Shown in pieces: positions 45,628 to 57,318 of a stretch of 64,000 nucleotides of DNA (position 1 is the first letter of the stretch; each line of letters opens with the position of its first letter). Below the pieces are notes generated by a model. That model did not search any database, was not told the origin of the DNA, and saw nothing but the letters and a program-made list of their open reading frames with translations. The stretch is from Galerina marginata (taxonomy: Eukaryota > Basidiomycota > Agaricomycetes > Agaricales > Galerinaceae): assembly GCA_023014335.1 (NCBI GenBank), contig JAECYW010000011.1, positions 2,046,001-2,110,000 of the forward strand, given 5' to 3'. The translations under genes were made by a program, and so were the position numbers.

Positions 45628-45825
45628 ATGTACAGACGACCGAGTTGTACGCGTTAAATAAGAAAACTTGCGCGATATCCTCCGGTCATCCTTTTAACCC
45701 CAGTTCATAACACGTGATTTATTACGACCATTTGCTTCGGACTCGCAACGCGGACCCGAGTCCAGTCTAACCTCTCCTACACGACCATCTTCGATTCTAT
45801 CAGTAACCGAAAGGGCGTCTATTCT

Positions 45826-48800
45826 ATGGACTCCATCCGAGTGGAATCGAGAACGAGTCCATCCAGCTCCATGTCATCCCAAGATGTCCAAAGAGTAAAG
45901 AGAAGACGGTTACATGGTTCATGCGACACATGTCGCAAGAAGAAGAGTGTGTGCTTTGTCCCCTTTTGCTCTTGATAACTTATTTATGGCGGCATTACCA
46001 GTCAAGTGTATGTTAGTTTTTCAAAACCAATCGTGTGTGATATCTGAAGCTGTTTTGATTTTCCAGGTGACAGTGCAAATATGCCTGACAATATATGTAC
46101 TAATTGTCGAGCGTCCAATATTCACTGTGGGCACACAATTCCTCGCCAAGGAAAGGTAGGTCCTACTCGACTTGCTATAAAAAACACTTACCGATATACA
46201 TGATCACAGAAGAAGAAGGAACCGCAGAACAGGTGCGATTTAAAATTTAAATCACCATCCTTCCCATAGCAGGCAGGATTAATCATCGTATTGCAGCTCA
46301 AGTTATATCAAAAGTCTAGAGGAAAGACTGGAGAAAATGGAAGCGACTTTTGGAAGAACAGGCACACGTTAACATGGACACCGACACTTTTAAAGTCACG
46401 CCAGGGGAGGGAACTGAAGACACTACGTCTTTTGCCGACACCAAGAAGACATTATATTCGGAACATAGGTTTCCTATTCCTGATGTCGCGTCCCGGACCC
46501 TGAGTTCATCTCCTTCCCCGTCTGTGGCATCAGACCAGGGTTCTGAAACCGATGATCTGGCCCATATTGCGCTGGCTGAACACCTAAGCCAGCTGTCCCT
46601 CAGAACTATGGACTGACCGGTTCTTTGGTCAGTCAAGGTACGCTATGTTGAAATAGCTGTTTGCGTTTTAACTCAGCTTTGCCAGTGCATTCATGTTTGT
46701 CAAGCACGCCTCAACTATACGGAGTGAAATAACTGGTACTCCCAACAAACCAGATCCCAGCAGGTTCAGAAGGCCCCTTTATTGGGATATTCAACCAGTA
46801 AGTCCATGTTTTGCAATCGTTTTACCCGGGACTTCTTATGGACATGCATGTACAGTGGGAAGCAGCATTTTGTTCCTCAGTGCCTTCCTATACCTACCCC
46901 GAAAATGACCTGCTCCAAAGTCTAGTTTCTCTCTATTTTGAGAAAATGAATACGTTGTTTCCCCTTCTCCACCGACCGACATTTCTCAGATCTTTATTGA
47001 ATGACCAACATTTATGGGATCCATCTTTCGGCATGACAGTCCTTCTAGTATGTGCTATTGGGTCTCGATATTCTCATGACCCTCGAGTTTTAATGCCCGG
47101 TGATACCTGCGGTACATCATCTGGATGGCATTATTTCTCCCAAGTCCAGGTCTACCGGAACCCATTAATCTATAGGTCAACGATTCATGATCTACAATAC
47201 TATGTCGTACGTCTGTTACTTCCATCAGATGCCTTTATGCTATAATATTACATTAGCTCGCAATACTCTACCTGGGGGGTACTGGCGTTCCTCATGCATC
47301 TTGGAACATCATTGGCCTAGGGATGAGACACGCATTGGAAAAAGGAGCGCATCGTCGAAAACCCTCAAATCAGAAGCCTTCTGCAGAGGAGGAGCTGCTC
47401 AAACGGGCTTTTTGGTAAGTGACACGTTTTACAATGTACGCGTAACTCTCACAGAGTTACCTCAGGTGCTTATATTGCATAGATCAATTCAAGAGCTCTT
47501 TCCTCGGTCGACCTTGTAGCATTAACGACGAAGAGTGCGTTCTTCGATGTCTTTGGACACCGTTCGTGTTTGAATTTTTTTTTAGTTTCGATCTAGAATA
47601 CCCGATTGAATGCGATGACGAGTACTGGGAGACAGAGGATCCTGAACTGGCATTCAAGCAACCTACCGGAAAACCGTGCAAAATATCAGGTTTCGTCCGC
47701 GTTTTGAAACTTTGTGAAATCTTGGCTTTCGGATTGAGGACTTTGTATTCCACGAAGAAATCCAGGATACTGTCTGGCCTAAGGGGAGATGAATGGGAGT
47801 GTCGAGTTGTTGCAGCTCTCGATTCTTCAATGAATAAATGGAAAGACTCGCTTCCTGATCATTGTGAGTTGAAGTGTTTTGTGACCGTTTCTGGCTTGAT
47901 TAACATTGATTATCGAAAGTGACGTGGGGTCCAGACATTCCAGACTCAATATTTTTTCATCAATCTGTATTCCTGCATGTTAGTTTTTATTATGTACAGA
48001 TTCTGATTCATCGGCCATTTCTCACAAAAAAGTCTTCGTTATCGTTCCCATCCCTCGCCATGTGTACCAATGCTGCTCGCTCTTCTATTCACATCCTCGA
48101 AGTGGCCGTCACAAGAGGATTTCGTCCTACTCATCACCTTGTCGTAAGTAGCGCTTTGTCACATTGCCTAGGATGTAGCTCTTACTCTCATTCATATTCA
48201 GGTCGCTGCATTCACCTCCGGTATCGTTATTGTACTTAACCTCTGGGGACACCAACGCTCAGGCTTAGTCGGCAAGTTGGCCAGAGAAATGGAGGATCTT
48301 CAGAAGTGCATCAATGTTCTCAAAGAATGCGAAAATAAGTTGGTCATTTTCCTTTAAACATCCTCGTAATCCTCTGATAGCTAGTAGATGGCATGTTGCA
48401 GGTCGATTCCGGTAAGATACCTTTTACGCCAAATCAAATTATATCTGAAAAGAGCAATTCCAGCGATATGTTAAGCGAAGTAGGTTCCCTTGGTGAATAT
48501 CAACTCACAATGAACAAACGACCCCGAGAATCTTCGTCGGTTGACTCAAGCCCTCCTGAATCCCCCACGGACATATCCTTCCCGCCGACTGGTATGGGGC
48601 AAACCCCTCTTAGTTCGGAAGTGTCCCTGGACAATAGCAAACCCCCTATGCTTGCCACATTTGATCCAGCGGGACCGATGCACGCGAATGAGTTTGACCT
48701 CCATGATCTTCTGTTGGTGCAGATGGGCTATCTACCACCACATTTTGGCGAAAGTGCTCAGCAGCAGGTCCCCAGAAGTGCTCCTGTGGGGCACACATCT

Positions 48801-49054
48801 CAGCTGGGTGCCGTTGTCACTGGAAATCTACCTTCAGTCCCGAATACGTCGGCGTTCATGACGACTGAAGATATGATATCGCTGTTGTCAGATATTCCTA
48901 CCACCTTCAAGTTTGTACCCCTCATTTCTCTTCAATTCACACTGATTTTACGACGCCGTCTTATAGTGTTGACGAATGGGACGCATATCTCCGCGACGTA
49001 GGACAGTCCTCAAGTGAATATCCAGGACAACATACCTCGAGATTCTCAACTTGA
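45826..49054 (+). CDS. Zn(II)2Cys6 transcription factor, tandem copy 1
   Basis: DNA-binding regulator of unknown target. ATG 45826 leads to CDTCRKKKIKCDSANMPDN and ICTNCRASNIHC (C-x2-C-x6-C-x9-C-x2-C-x6-C), read through two introns and a 6-nt microexon (46002-46007). A leucine-rich coiled coil (YIKSLEERLEKMEA) follows. The fungal_trans domain starts near 46690 with FVKHASTIRSEITGT and contains VSLYFEKMNTLFPLLHRPTF (about 46925-46985) and LVCAIGSRYSHDPRV. DEYWETEDPELAFKQP (about 47620) and WKDSLPDH belong to it as well. The last exon is VDEWDAYLRDVGQSS (stop 49052-49054). One extra A at 46346 breaks the coiled-coil frame. About ten introns. Copy 2 at 49337 is its close paralogue. Confidence 0.85.
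46002..46007 (+). other. 6-nt microexon (TCAAGT) in Zn2Cys6 copy 1
   Basis: Introns 45947-46001 (gtgtgt...ccag) and 46008-46066 (gtatgt...ccag) flank TCAAGT. Joining A|TCAAGT|GTGAC gives K-I-K-C-D, supplying the third zinc-ligand Cys region in correct frame. Confidence 0.8.
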
Positions 49055-49336
49055 TCCTTAGCTTGGAAATTTTAGTCTTGATTAGCGCACACATAATCTG
49101 TACAAGTAATAGGGTAAAACTATGAGGAATAGATGCATTTGCAGCTGGCTTTAGGATGTATGGATTGTATATCCAGCGCGCGATCCCTGAAATACAGCAC
49201 AGCCACCTGGACCAGACTCACATTGGTCCCGGTCCGTTGACCTCGGCATGGCATCGACGTATTCCACGGCACTGTTTGAGATACTGTGCCCTTGCATCGA
49301 TATCGTCCTATTTATCCTCAATCCATTTAGAATACG

Positions 49337-52300
49337 ATGCTTTCCGAAGGCATACATGATGCATCAGATTCCCCCTCGCCTTCGAGTCAGGACGGTCAGA
49401 AAGCTAAGAAGAGGCGCTTGCATGGCGCATGCGATACATGTCGGAAGAAAAAGAGTATGTCTTGCCTTCATTATCCCTAGCTATTTGATATTCATTGAAA
49501 CAACCAGTCAAATGTAAGCGAGCCTAGGCCTACTCTATCCGGATTTCAATCCGACGATATGTGTTGAAGGTGATAGCGCAGAGATGCCTCGCAACGTTTG
49601 CACAAACTGTCAACTTTTGAACATCCAGTGCAGCCATGACACCCCCCGTCAACCGAAGGTATTTTAATTGTTTGAAGGCATCTATGTCCTGAGCTCATTT
49701 TCCAATGGAAATAGAAATCGGAAACCCAGCAAGCGCATGTGCTATCTACTACCCCGTCGATGATAATGTAACCTCACTACCTTTGTAGCTATATTCACAG
49801 CTTGGAAGAAAAGCTAGCCAAGATGGAGCGCTACCTTCATAAGGTGCCCTACCAACGCAATATTCTTTCTGAAAGCTTACTTTTCTGTTCTCAGCTGCAT
49901 CCAGACCAAGATATTGACAGCCTTCTCGAGTTACCGGTGGATGAAATCCCAAAACCCTCAATCGTTTCCGTCGACGACACGAGAAACACGGGCTCCTTTA
50001 GTTACCCAGAGCTCAAATATCCCATTCCTCAGTCCGTCTCTACGGATACAGCTGCTTCAGCCTCAACTCCCTCAGAACAATTGGATGACTCGGACCTCTC
50101 TGAGGCAGATGATTTCGGTCATGTGGCTCTTGCGGAACACTTGAGCGTTCTTTCTCTTGAACGCCGTACATGACCGTTTCTTTGGGCAGTCAAGGCGAGT
50201 CAGCGTCGATTACCGCGGTACCTGTCCTACATCTTATTCATCTTTCGAAGTGCATTTATGTTCACGAAGCACGCCTCAAATGTGAGAAGTGAAGTCACTG
50301 GTGCATCCAGCAGATTAGATCCCAGCAAATTTAGAAGGCCCATTTTTTGGGACATGCGACCGGTATGTGACCCTCGCTGTCTTTCCTTTCGAGCCCTTTT
50401 AATGTGACTCTGCAGTGGGAGATGGCATATGCTATGACGCCTGAACCTCCTTATGTCTACCCAGAAGAAGACCTTTCGCGGAGCCTTGTTGCACTTTACT
50501 TTGAAAAAATGAATACTGCCTTCCCCGTTCTCCACCAACCGACTTTCCTCAAGTCTTTCTCGCTTGGGCAGCACCTCTGGGATGCAACTTTTGGTATGAC
50601 GCTCCTTCAAGTCTGTGCTCTTGGTTCTCGCTTTTCGCAGGATCCCCGAGTGATTGTTCCAAATGATCCAACTGGTCTATCTGCTGGGTGGCAGTACTTC
50701 TGTCAAGTCCCTATGATTAGAAAATCATTGCTTCACAAGTCGACACTCTATGATTTGCAGTATTATTGCGTAAGTGGTGTTCCTACATTATTCCTGCAAT
50801 CACCAATGAAATTTTAGCTAGCAACACTTTACCTTGTTGGCACTTCTATTCCTCATGCGTCTTGGATCGTCTTAGGCATAGGAATGCGGTATGCTATAGA
50901 AAAAGGAGCTCATCGTCGAAAAGGGTACAATCAGAGGCCTTCTGTCGAAGATGAGCAGTTAAAACGAGCTTTCTGGTGCAGTGGTATTACCTGCCATAAC
51001 ATTTGCTCAATCTGATAGAACATCACAGGTCCCTAGTTTGTATAGATCGTATAATGAGTTCATTCCTTGGTCGGCCTTCCACCATTCAAGATGAAGAGTA
51101 CGTATCAACGCATCTTCTAGTTGTATTTAGCTTGACATGTTGGCAGGTTCGATGTCGAATACCCTATCGAATGTGACGACGAGTACTGGGAAACTGGGGA
51201 CCCCGAGCAGGCATTCAAGCAGCCGGCAGGAAAACCTTGCTCCATGACATCCTTCGTCTGTTTCGTGAAGCTTTGCGAAATTCTGGGATTTGCTTTGAGG
51301 ACATTGTACTCAACCCAAAAATCCAAAATTTTGTCAGGCCTCATAGGGCATGAATGGCAAAGTCGCATCGTCGCAGAACTCGACTCATCGATGAATAAAT
51401 GGAAAGACAGCCTCCCTTATTTTTGTAAGTCAGGTCGTTACCCGAAAACGCGCATTTTTGATCTTTATGATGTCGTGATTCATAGTGCGCTGGGATCCAG
51501 ACAGGAGAGATTCCCTTTTCTTTCACCAATCTGTGACACTCTACGCCACATACTATTACATACAAATTCAAATTCACAGGCCCTTTTTGACCAAAAAGTC
51601 TTCCTTATCGTTCTCATCTCTGGCGATGTGTACAAACGCTGCTCGATCTTGTAGTCATGTCCTGGAGGCGGCGGTGACAAGAGGCATCCGAGTTACTCCC
51701 AATTTGACAGTTTGGTGAACCCTTTCTTGTGCTTGAGCATGTTATCTGACTCTCGTTGATTTTTCCAGATGGCGGCCTTTTCCTCCGGCATTGTCATTGT
51801 ACTTAATCTATTAGGAAATCAACGTGGTGACCGCGAAAGTGGGATGGCAGACCTTCAAAAGTGTCTCGACGTTCTTAAAGAATGTGAAAAAAGGTTTGCA
51901 TTCCATCCGTTGTTCTTTTGAGATATCTGACAGCGTGGTAGGTGGCACTCGGCAGGACGCCTACGGTGAGGATCTTGATAATCATGACCTTTTATAATTC
52001 TGAAGAGCAGTAGTGACATGCTAACTGAACTTGCCTCCATAAACGAGTACCAACCCACCTTCAATAAACGCCGTCACGAATCCATCTCGACAGACACCAA
52101 ATCACGACAGTCATCAGGTTTCACGAGCAATTTCTCAACACAGACACAAAGCATTAGTCCCGTTATCCCATATATGCCCACTAATAGCAATGAGCCTATT
52201 TTATTCGATTCAGCCGCGACCATGCCGAGCAACGACTGGGATCTTAGCAATTTGTTGCTCATACAGATGGGCTATATTCAAGCAAATGCCAAGGAAAGCC

Positions 52301-52540
52301 TCGAAAAACAGAATATCAACGTAGTGCCACCCACGCCAGGGATTTCGCCGTTACCAGAGTATGGAAATGTGATCCCCCCAGATTTTGCCATGAGCGATGA
52401 CATGTTCGCGCTATGGTCTGACATTCCGGATGCTCTCAGGTAATTTAATTACCTTGCATTTTGGTCAAGGTCACTGACATATTCGCTATAGTGTCGAGGG
52501 ATGGGATGCATATCTTTCCGGCATGCGCCAATCGCAATAG
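49337..52540 (+). CDS. Zn(II)2Cys6 transcription factor, tandem copy 2
   Basis: Paralogue of the preceding gene, 282 bp downstream on the same strand. ATG 49337 gives MLSEGIHDASDSPSPSSQDG, then KKRRLHGACDTCRKKKIKC and MPRNVCTNCQLLNIQC with the same cysteine spacing, again via a 6-nt microexon (49508-49513). SLEEKLAKMERYL is the coiled coil. The regulatory domain repeats the copy-1 blocks: FVKHASNVRSEVTG (about 50260), VALYFEKMNTAFPVLHQPTF (about 50490-50550), LGSRFSQDPRVIVPND, DEYWETGDPEQAFKQP and WKDSLPYF. The final exon is VEGWDAYLSGMRQSQ (stop 52538-52540). Exon order and intron positions match copy 1, so the pair arose by tandem duplication. Target genes unknown. Confidence 0.85.
49508..49513 (+). 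other. 6-nt microexon (TCAAAT) in Zn2Cys6 copy 2
   Basis: Introns 49455-49507 (gtatgt...ccag) and 49514-49569 (gtaagc...gaag) flank TCAAAT. A|TCAAAT|GTGAT reads K-I-K-C-D. Same position, size and phase as in copy 1. Confidence 0.8.
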
Positions 52541-52871
52541 GTTGACTTTCCAATGACTCTCTGCAATGACCATGTTCTCTGTTGATTTATTGTTACCCCC
52601 ACTCACATTTAATAGCTGTAACCACCTTTCCGTGCTTTAGAATTACTTGGTCTGCAATTAAACGACAAGCTTGTACAATGACATGCACCTGGATCTTGTA
52701 TCAAAGTACTATGTATGAATTTTAACTTTCATAAATTAAATTAATGTAGAGACGCGTCCACGTGACTTTACGCGCCAAGCTCGGCAGGCATTTCTGAGTC
52801 TCGGCACACCACTGCACAGCCAGCTCAATTCTCCTCATCAAGTTTCGACCTCTTACCTTGCTCTTGCCACA
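52541..52871. other. intergenic
   Basis: Between Zn2Cys6 copy 2 and the SNAPC3-like gene. A/T-rich, no gene or repeat recognised; should include the SNAPC3-like promoter. Confidence 0.5.
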
Positions 52872-54239
52872 ATGAACCCCGGACTAGCACACACGATGGA
52901 CTCTCTTTTCGGACCACCTTCTGAAAGAATCGACCTTTCGGTATTTGATATATCTCAAGGCATAATTGAAGATCAGAAGACATTCCCCAACGACATCATG
53001 GAAGAGTGCAGGTAGGTGATCCCCTTCGGACTGTCGTAGTTAATTTACACACTTTCAGTGTCTCAGATATATACAATTCCTTGAGGGATACGTGGTCTAA
53101 TCCAACACTGTCAGCTCACCTTATCAAAGATCATGACCATATGGTATCCGCCTTGCACGCCTTGCACCCGTTAATTATTCAAAAGCAACAAAAAAGCTGC
53201 AAAAAAACACACTTACCCGACCCCGACACCTTATCCGTAGAAGTGACGAACTTACAAAAGGATTTAGATGCTGTTTCTCTCAACAGTTTCAGGTATTACC
53301 AAACTTTCTGCACAATCGTTTTTCTTAGATTCCTCAGGCTAAATACAGATGCCATCCTATTCATGCGCACACCAAAAAACTCGGACAAGAACACACTTCA
53401 GAACGTCGTACGCAAAACGTTTTTTTTTCGATTAGGATTTTCACCTCTCACTTCTACTCAGATTGCGAAATCAGATTCCAGTTTGGCGACTGGGATAAGT
53501 CAAGAAAGTGCCATCACAATTTCAGTATACGACAAAGTTGCCTGGAGTCCTAGCTATGTGACTTGTTCATCTCAGCACCTTTTACTTTCTTCCCAGACTC
53601 TACAGGATCTCTATGACGCAATCCCTTGTAAATCAAAAACTCTTCCAGATGCTAGTTCCCCAGCAGGATCACATTCCGTCATTTGTATTGAAGGTGTTGC
53701 GTACAGCAATGGAATCAGCAACAGTGTTAATGCGTGAGCGATCAACATTCGTTCACTATCTTGAATAACATATTTATTAAGACATATGTGTAGTAGATTT
53801 CTCGAGCGCATTGAGGCCTTTTCCAAGAAAAAACCGACTCCGATTGTCAGTGCACCAACTTCCCAACAGAACACCCAGTTGCGCTCAATTTACCTTCGCA
53901 TTAATGAACCTTACTGGTTTTTCCATCATGGTAATTGCGAGCATTTCCTTGTCGTTGATCAAATAAGGTCGGGTTTTTTTGTCTAATAGGGTTCTTGCTT
54001 TCTCATATAAATTGGCAGATTCCTTCATATTTCGGACCGTCGCAAAAGCTACCCATTGACACTGCGAATTACGCCTTCGATTTTGGATCTATGCCGTGCC
54101 TGTGCCAAAATTCCAGCCTTGTGGTCTGTGTTAGGTGATGTACGCTTAGGAGAGACTCCAGTGCCTTGTGTGTGGGCCGTGTTGGAGAAACATGGGCGAA
54201 TCAAAGGGAGAAGGTGTTACCGTAATTCCAATTACTTGA
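52872..54239 (+). CDS. SNAPC3-like snRNA-activating complex subunit
   Basis: Resembles the 50-kDa SNAPc subunit that recognises snRNA gene promoters. ATG 52872 (MNPGLAHTMDSLFGPPSERI) opens a poorly conserved N-terminal half. The conserved zinc part begins SSQTLQDLYDAIPC (about 53590-53630), then SVICIEGVAYSNGI (about 53680) and, past introns, RSIYLRINEPYWFFHHGNCE (about 53885-53945), the hallmark of the family. The last exon has YPLTLRITPSILDLCRACAK and later CGPCWRNMGESKGEG, giving the expected zinc-binding pairs. CGPC is in a different frame from the preceding ETPVP, so one extra base near 54168-54175 is likely. Stop 54237-54239. Fungal members are poorly studied; the snRNA role is inferred from the family. 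Confidence 0.78.
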
Positions 54240-54661
54240 CTTGACTTGACGACGGCCAAATTTTCAACCACAAAATGCCGGTAGTACTATCTCTCGTTCG
54301 ATTTACCTACTTCCGGTCCACCTACAACTTCCAAATTTGGCACACTAACACTAAAAATTTGCCTCAGTAAGACTATCTATTTTTTTGGAGGAAAACAATA
54401 GAGAAAAGTGTAGAACACCCAGCAATTTTGCAACCCTTGACCTCAACCTTTCAGCACAAAAGAGAGTACAATAAAAATGGATTTTTCGACAGCTTCCCGG
54501 CAAGCATGGTTTTTTTGATTATTCCAGAGTTCTCGTTGAGTTATGCATGGCCCGATTGTCAAACACCAAACTCCCGGTTTACATATTTGTGTAAAAGTGA
54601 GAGAATTGCCAAACATCACGGTCATTGTCTTCGCTACTTAGAGTCCCCCTCTGCAATATTA
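54240..54661. other. A/T-rich intergenic stretch
   Basis: Contains three near-tandem TTGAC units just after the SNAPC3-like stop (about 54230-54248) and several A or T runs. No gene and no terminal inverted repeat that I could confirm. Confidence 0.5.
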
Positions 54662-57318
54662 ATGGCCATCCCAACCCTCACGAATCAATTCGTCGACTCC
54701 TTAGAGCAGTATGATGATGTAGTATCATGGATAAACGATGCCCTTACTCCGGACGACGCCTGACGAATCTTCCGTCCTAGACTTGACCGAACTAGATCAT
54801 CAAATAACTCAACTTCTCATTACTCTCGACATTGCATCCGAGGACACGGCCTCACAGTTGGAACGAGTCATCGACGATGTCTCGCGCGGTATACCGCGTC
54901 TAGCATACGACTTACACTTCATGAAGGACGGTGCTTCGACGTTGCAAAACGCATTGGTAGCAGTCTTGCAACGTTCACGAGATGCCGTACCAAAGGAAAC
55001 AAGTGCAGCATTGGATAACCTCCACCACTTGGATACTATAAAGGGCAGAATGGAGGCTTCCCGTGAGGTCCTTCAGGAAGCTGAGAGCTGGAGCACACTG
55101 GAGCACGAAGTCACCTCACTCATTCTGGAAAAGAGTTACGCAAAAGCCGCAGAAAGGTTAGTCAGAAGCAAATAAAAGCATGGTTGTCTTCCAAAACACC
55201 CCAGAGTACGACCCCCGTCGTACTCTGATGGTCAATCTTCAAAACCAACTGGAGGCAGCTCTGAGCACGGCATTAGTATCTGCCATCAATGCCCAAGATT
55301 CGATGGCTTGTCGGGATTACTTCTCCATATTCTCGACCATCCAACGTGAATCCGAATTTCGGAACTACTACTATGCTTCTAGGAGGTCTTCTATCATCTC
55401 CCTTTGGCAAAATACTCCTCTGGCCGATTGTGGTCCTTCGTCAACACATTCCGATAATGTGACTGCACAAGTCTTCGTGGAATTCCTCCCAAAATTTTAT
55501 TCTAGTTTCATCACTCTTCTCAACACAGAGCGATCGTCTATCTCTTCCATTTTTCCGGACCCATCGATCTCACTTTCACAATTTATCTCCTTTACGATGA
55601 CAACGCTTCAACCTACCGTCCCTCAACGCCTCACTTCATATGCGTCTCATTATGGGGAAACATCATTATTGCATCTAATTTCCGCTCTCCGTGCAACCGA
55701 GGATTTCGCAACAGGGGTCGATAAGATCATGGAGAAAATTAAATACGCTTCATCGACAGCCCCGCTCCAAGATTCAGAGAAACCACAAACTCATCGACGG
55801 CGGTCTAGTCGGATGTCAATTTCCCTGAGACCTGGTCAACATCGCAGCTCATCGAGTACTGCGGGGGTCTCGAAGGCAATCGCTGAATCGGTGGAGAGTA
55901 TGGAGTGGGATCAAGAATTGTTTCAGCCTTTCCTTGATTTTCAGACCGATTATGGCTCACTAGAGCGACGATTCTTGGAGCACTCGCTACTTGAGATTAT
56001 CTCCAGTGACATGGGGAACAAGGTTCAAGCCTCAGACCGACCTCGTCTCTTCAGGGAAAGGGCCATCGATATATTTGGCATTGCAGAAAATAGTATGGGT
56101 AGATGCAAGGCTTTCACATATGGATATGGGTCAGTGGGACTTTTGCACTCTCTGGACGGTTTTTTCCAGTCGTTCATCGAAATGTGGACTGCTGATGTGC
56201 AATCGGAGTCTGGTAACCCGTCTTCAGTCGTAAAAAGTACTATATCCGACAACGAGCTGTCGGATCTGGATTACACTGCTCAAGATTGGTCCGATATACA
56301 GCTATCTCTCCACTTATTATCGTCGGCCAGGACAGTATTTGACCGCTTGGTAATATTCGAGACGAAGCTCCGAGCATATCTAACTCAAGTTGCTGCTCAT
56401 TTCAGATTGTCATCGAACGACCCTTTTAACTTTCTGATAGCTGCAACCAAGGGAGAGAGCCAGTTGCTGGAACAATCAACTCTCAATTCGGCTGAGCTCC
56501 ATGCACTTCTAATCGCTGTAGAGAACGACTCCAACCCCCGTGACGCTCCTTTTTCCGCCTCCCTTCGACTTCAAGCCCCAGCCCCTACACCTTCCCCCGA
56601 GCCGTTGCTTGTCAACGCGAGAAAGGCTCTGTCAATTTTTGCTCAGACATGCCAGGCATCGATGACGAAGACGATCTTATCTCCATTGCGGAGCCACCTG
56701 GCTGGTTATGCTTCTTCGTCGGCATGGCTTTCTAATGCAGATCCCAATTTAACAATTTCCAGCAATGACCTTCGGGTGCCTACATTCTCCCTATCGCACA
56801 GTGAGACGGTGCAAAGGGTTGCTGAAGGCCTTCTGAATCTTCCTCGGTTGTTCGAAGTTTACGCAGACGATAATGCTCTCGCATTTTCCCTGGAAACTCT
56901 TGCCTATGTCGAATCTGAGGTGTTTCAAAATTTGTCAGAACAAACTCATGATATGTCTGGTCAGCAATCTCACCGACGGCGGTCCTCGATTTACATGAAA
57001 CCGAGTCAAATCGATGTTGAAGTTGTCTCTTCGGCTTGGCTATTATCGCTGGGGCACACCTTCCTGGAATATCTCACTTCCGACGTCCTTCCGAATATCC
57101 CGTCATTATCGACGGCTGGGGCCGCCCAATTGGCCTCTGATCTTGAGTACCTCTCAAATATCGTGCGCGCTCTTAATGTTCAGCACGACGCACTCGAGAA
57201 ATGGAAGGCCTATGTTAGCATGGATGCCAACGAGGGCATGAAGGCTGTGGCTGACAGTAATTATAGTTCAAGGGATCCCGTTTTAGAACACGTCGCTAAA
57301 TTGCGCGGCTGGCGCTAA
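54662..57318 (+). CDS. COG7: conserved oligomeric Golgi complex subunit 7
   Basis: Lobe-B subunit of the COG tethering complex for retrograde Golgi traffic. ATG 54662 gives MAIPTLTNQFVDSLEQYDDV and VSWINDAL, the expected N-terminus. DHQITQLLITLDIASEDTAS, then LERVIDDVSRGIPRLAYDL and LQNALVAVL (54800-54960) form the CATCHR-type helices. VVFQNTPEYDPRRTLMVNLQ (about 55183-55243) starts the long 712-codon frame that runs to the stop at 57316-57318. Two single-base insertions break the N-terminal frame: G at about 54751 (LTP|TTPDESS) and G at 55161 (AERL|SEANKSMVVF); correcting neither loses conserved sequence. No introns are needed, unlike most neighbours. Confidence 0.9.

Noticed and set aside
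55154..55177. 22-nt GT-AG intron in COG7
   Set aside because: Although in frame, it would remove L-S-E-A-N-K-S, which aligns with the conserved COG7 helix; a single inserted base at 55161 explains the frame better.
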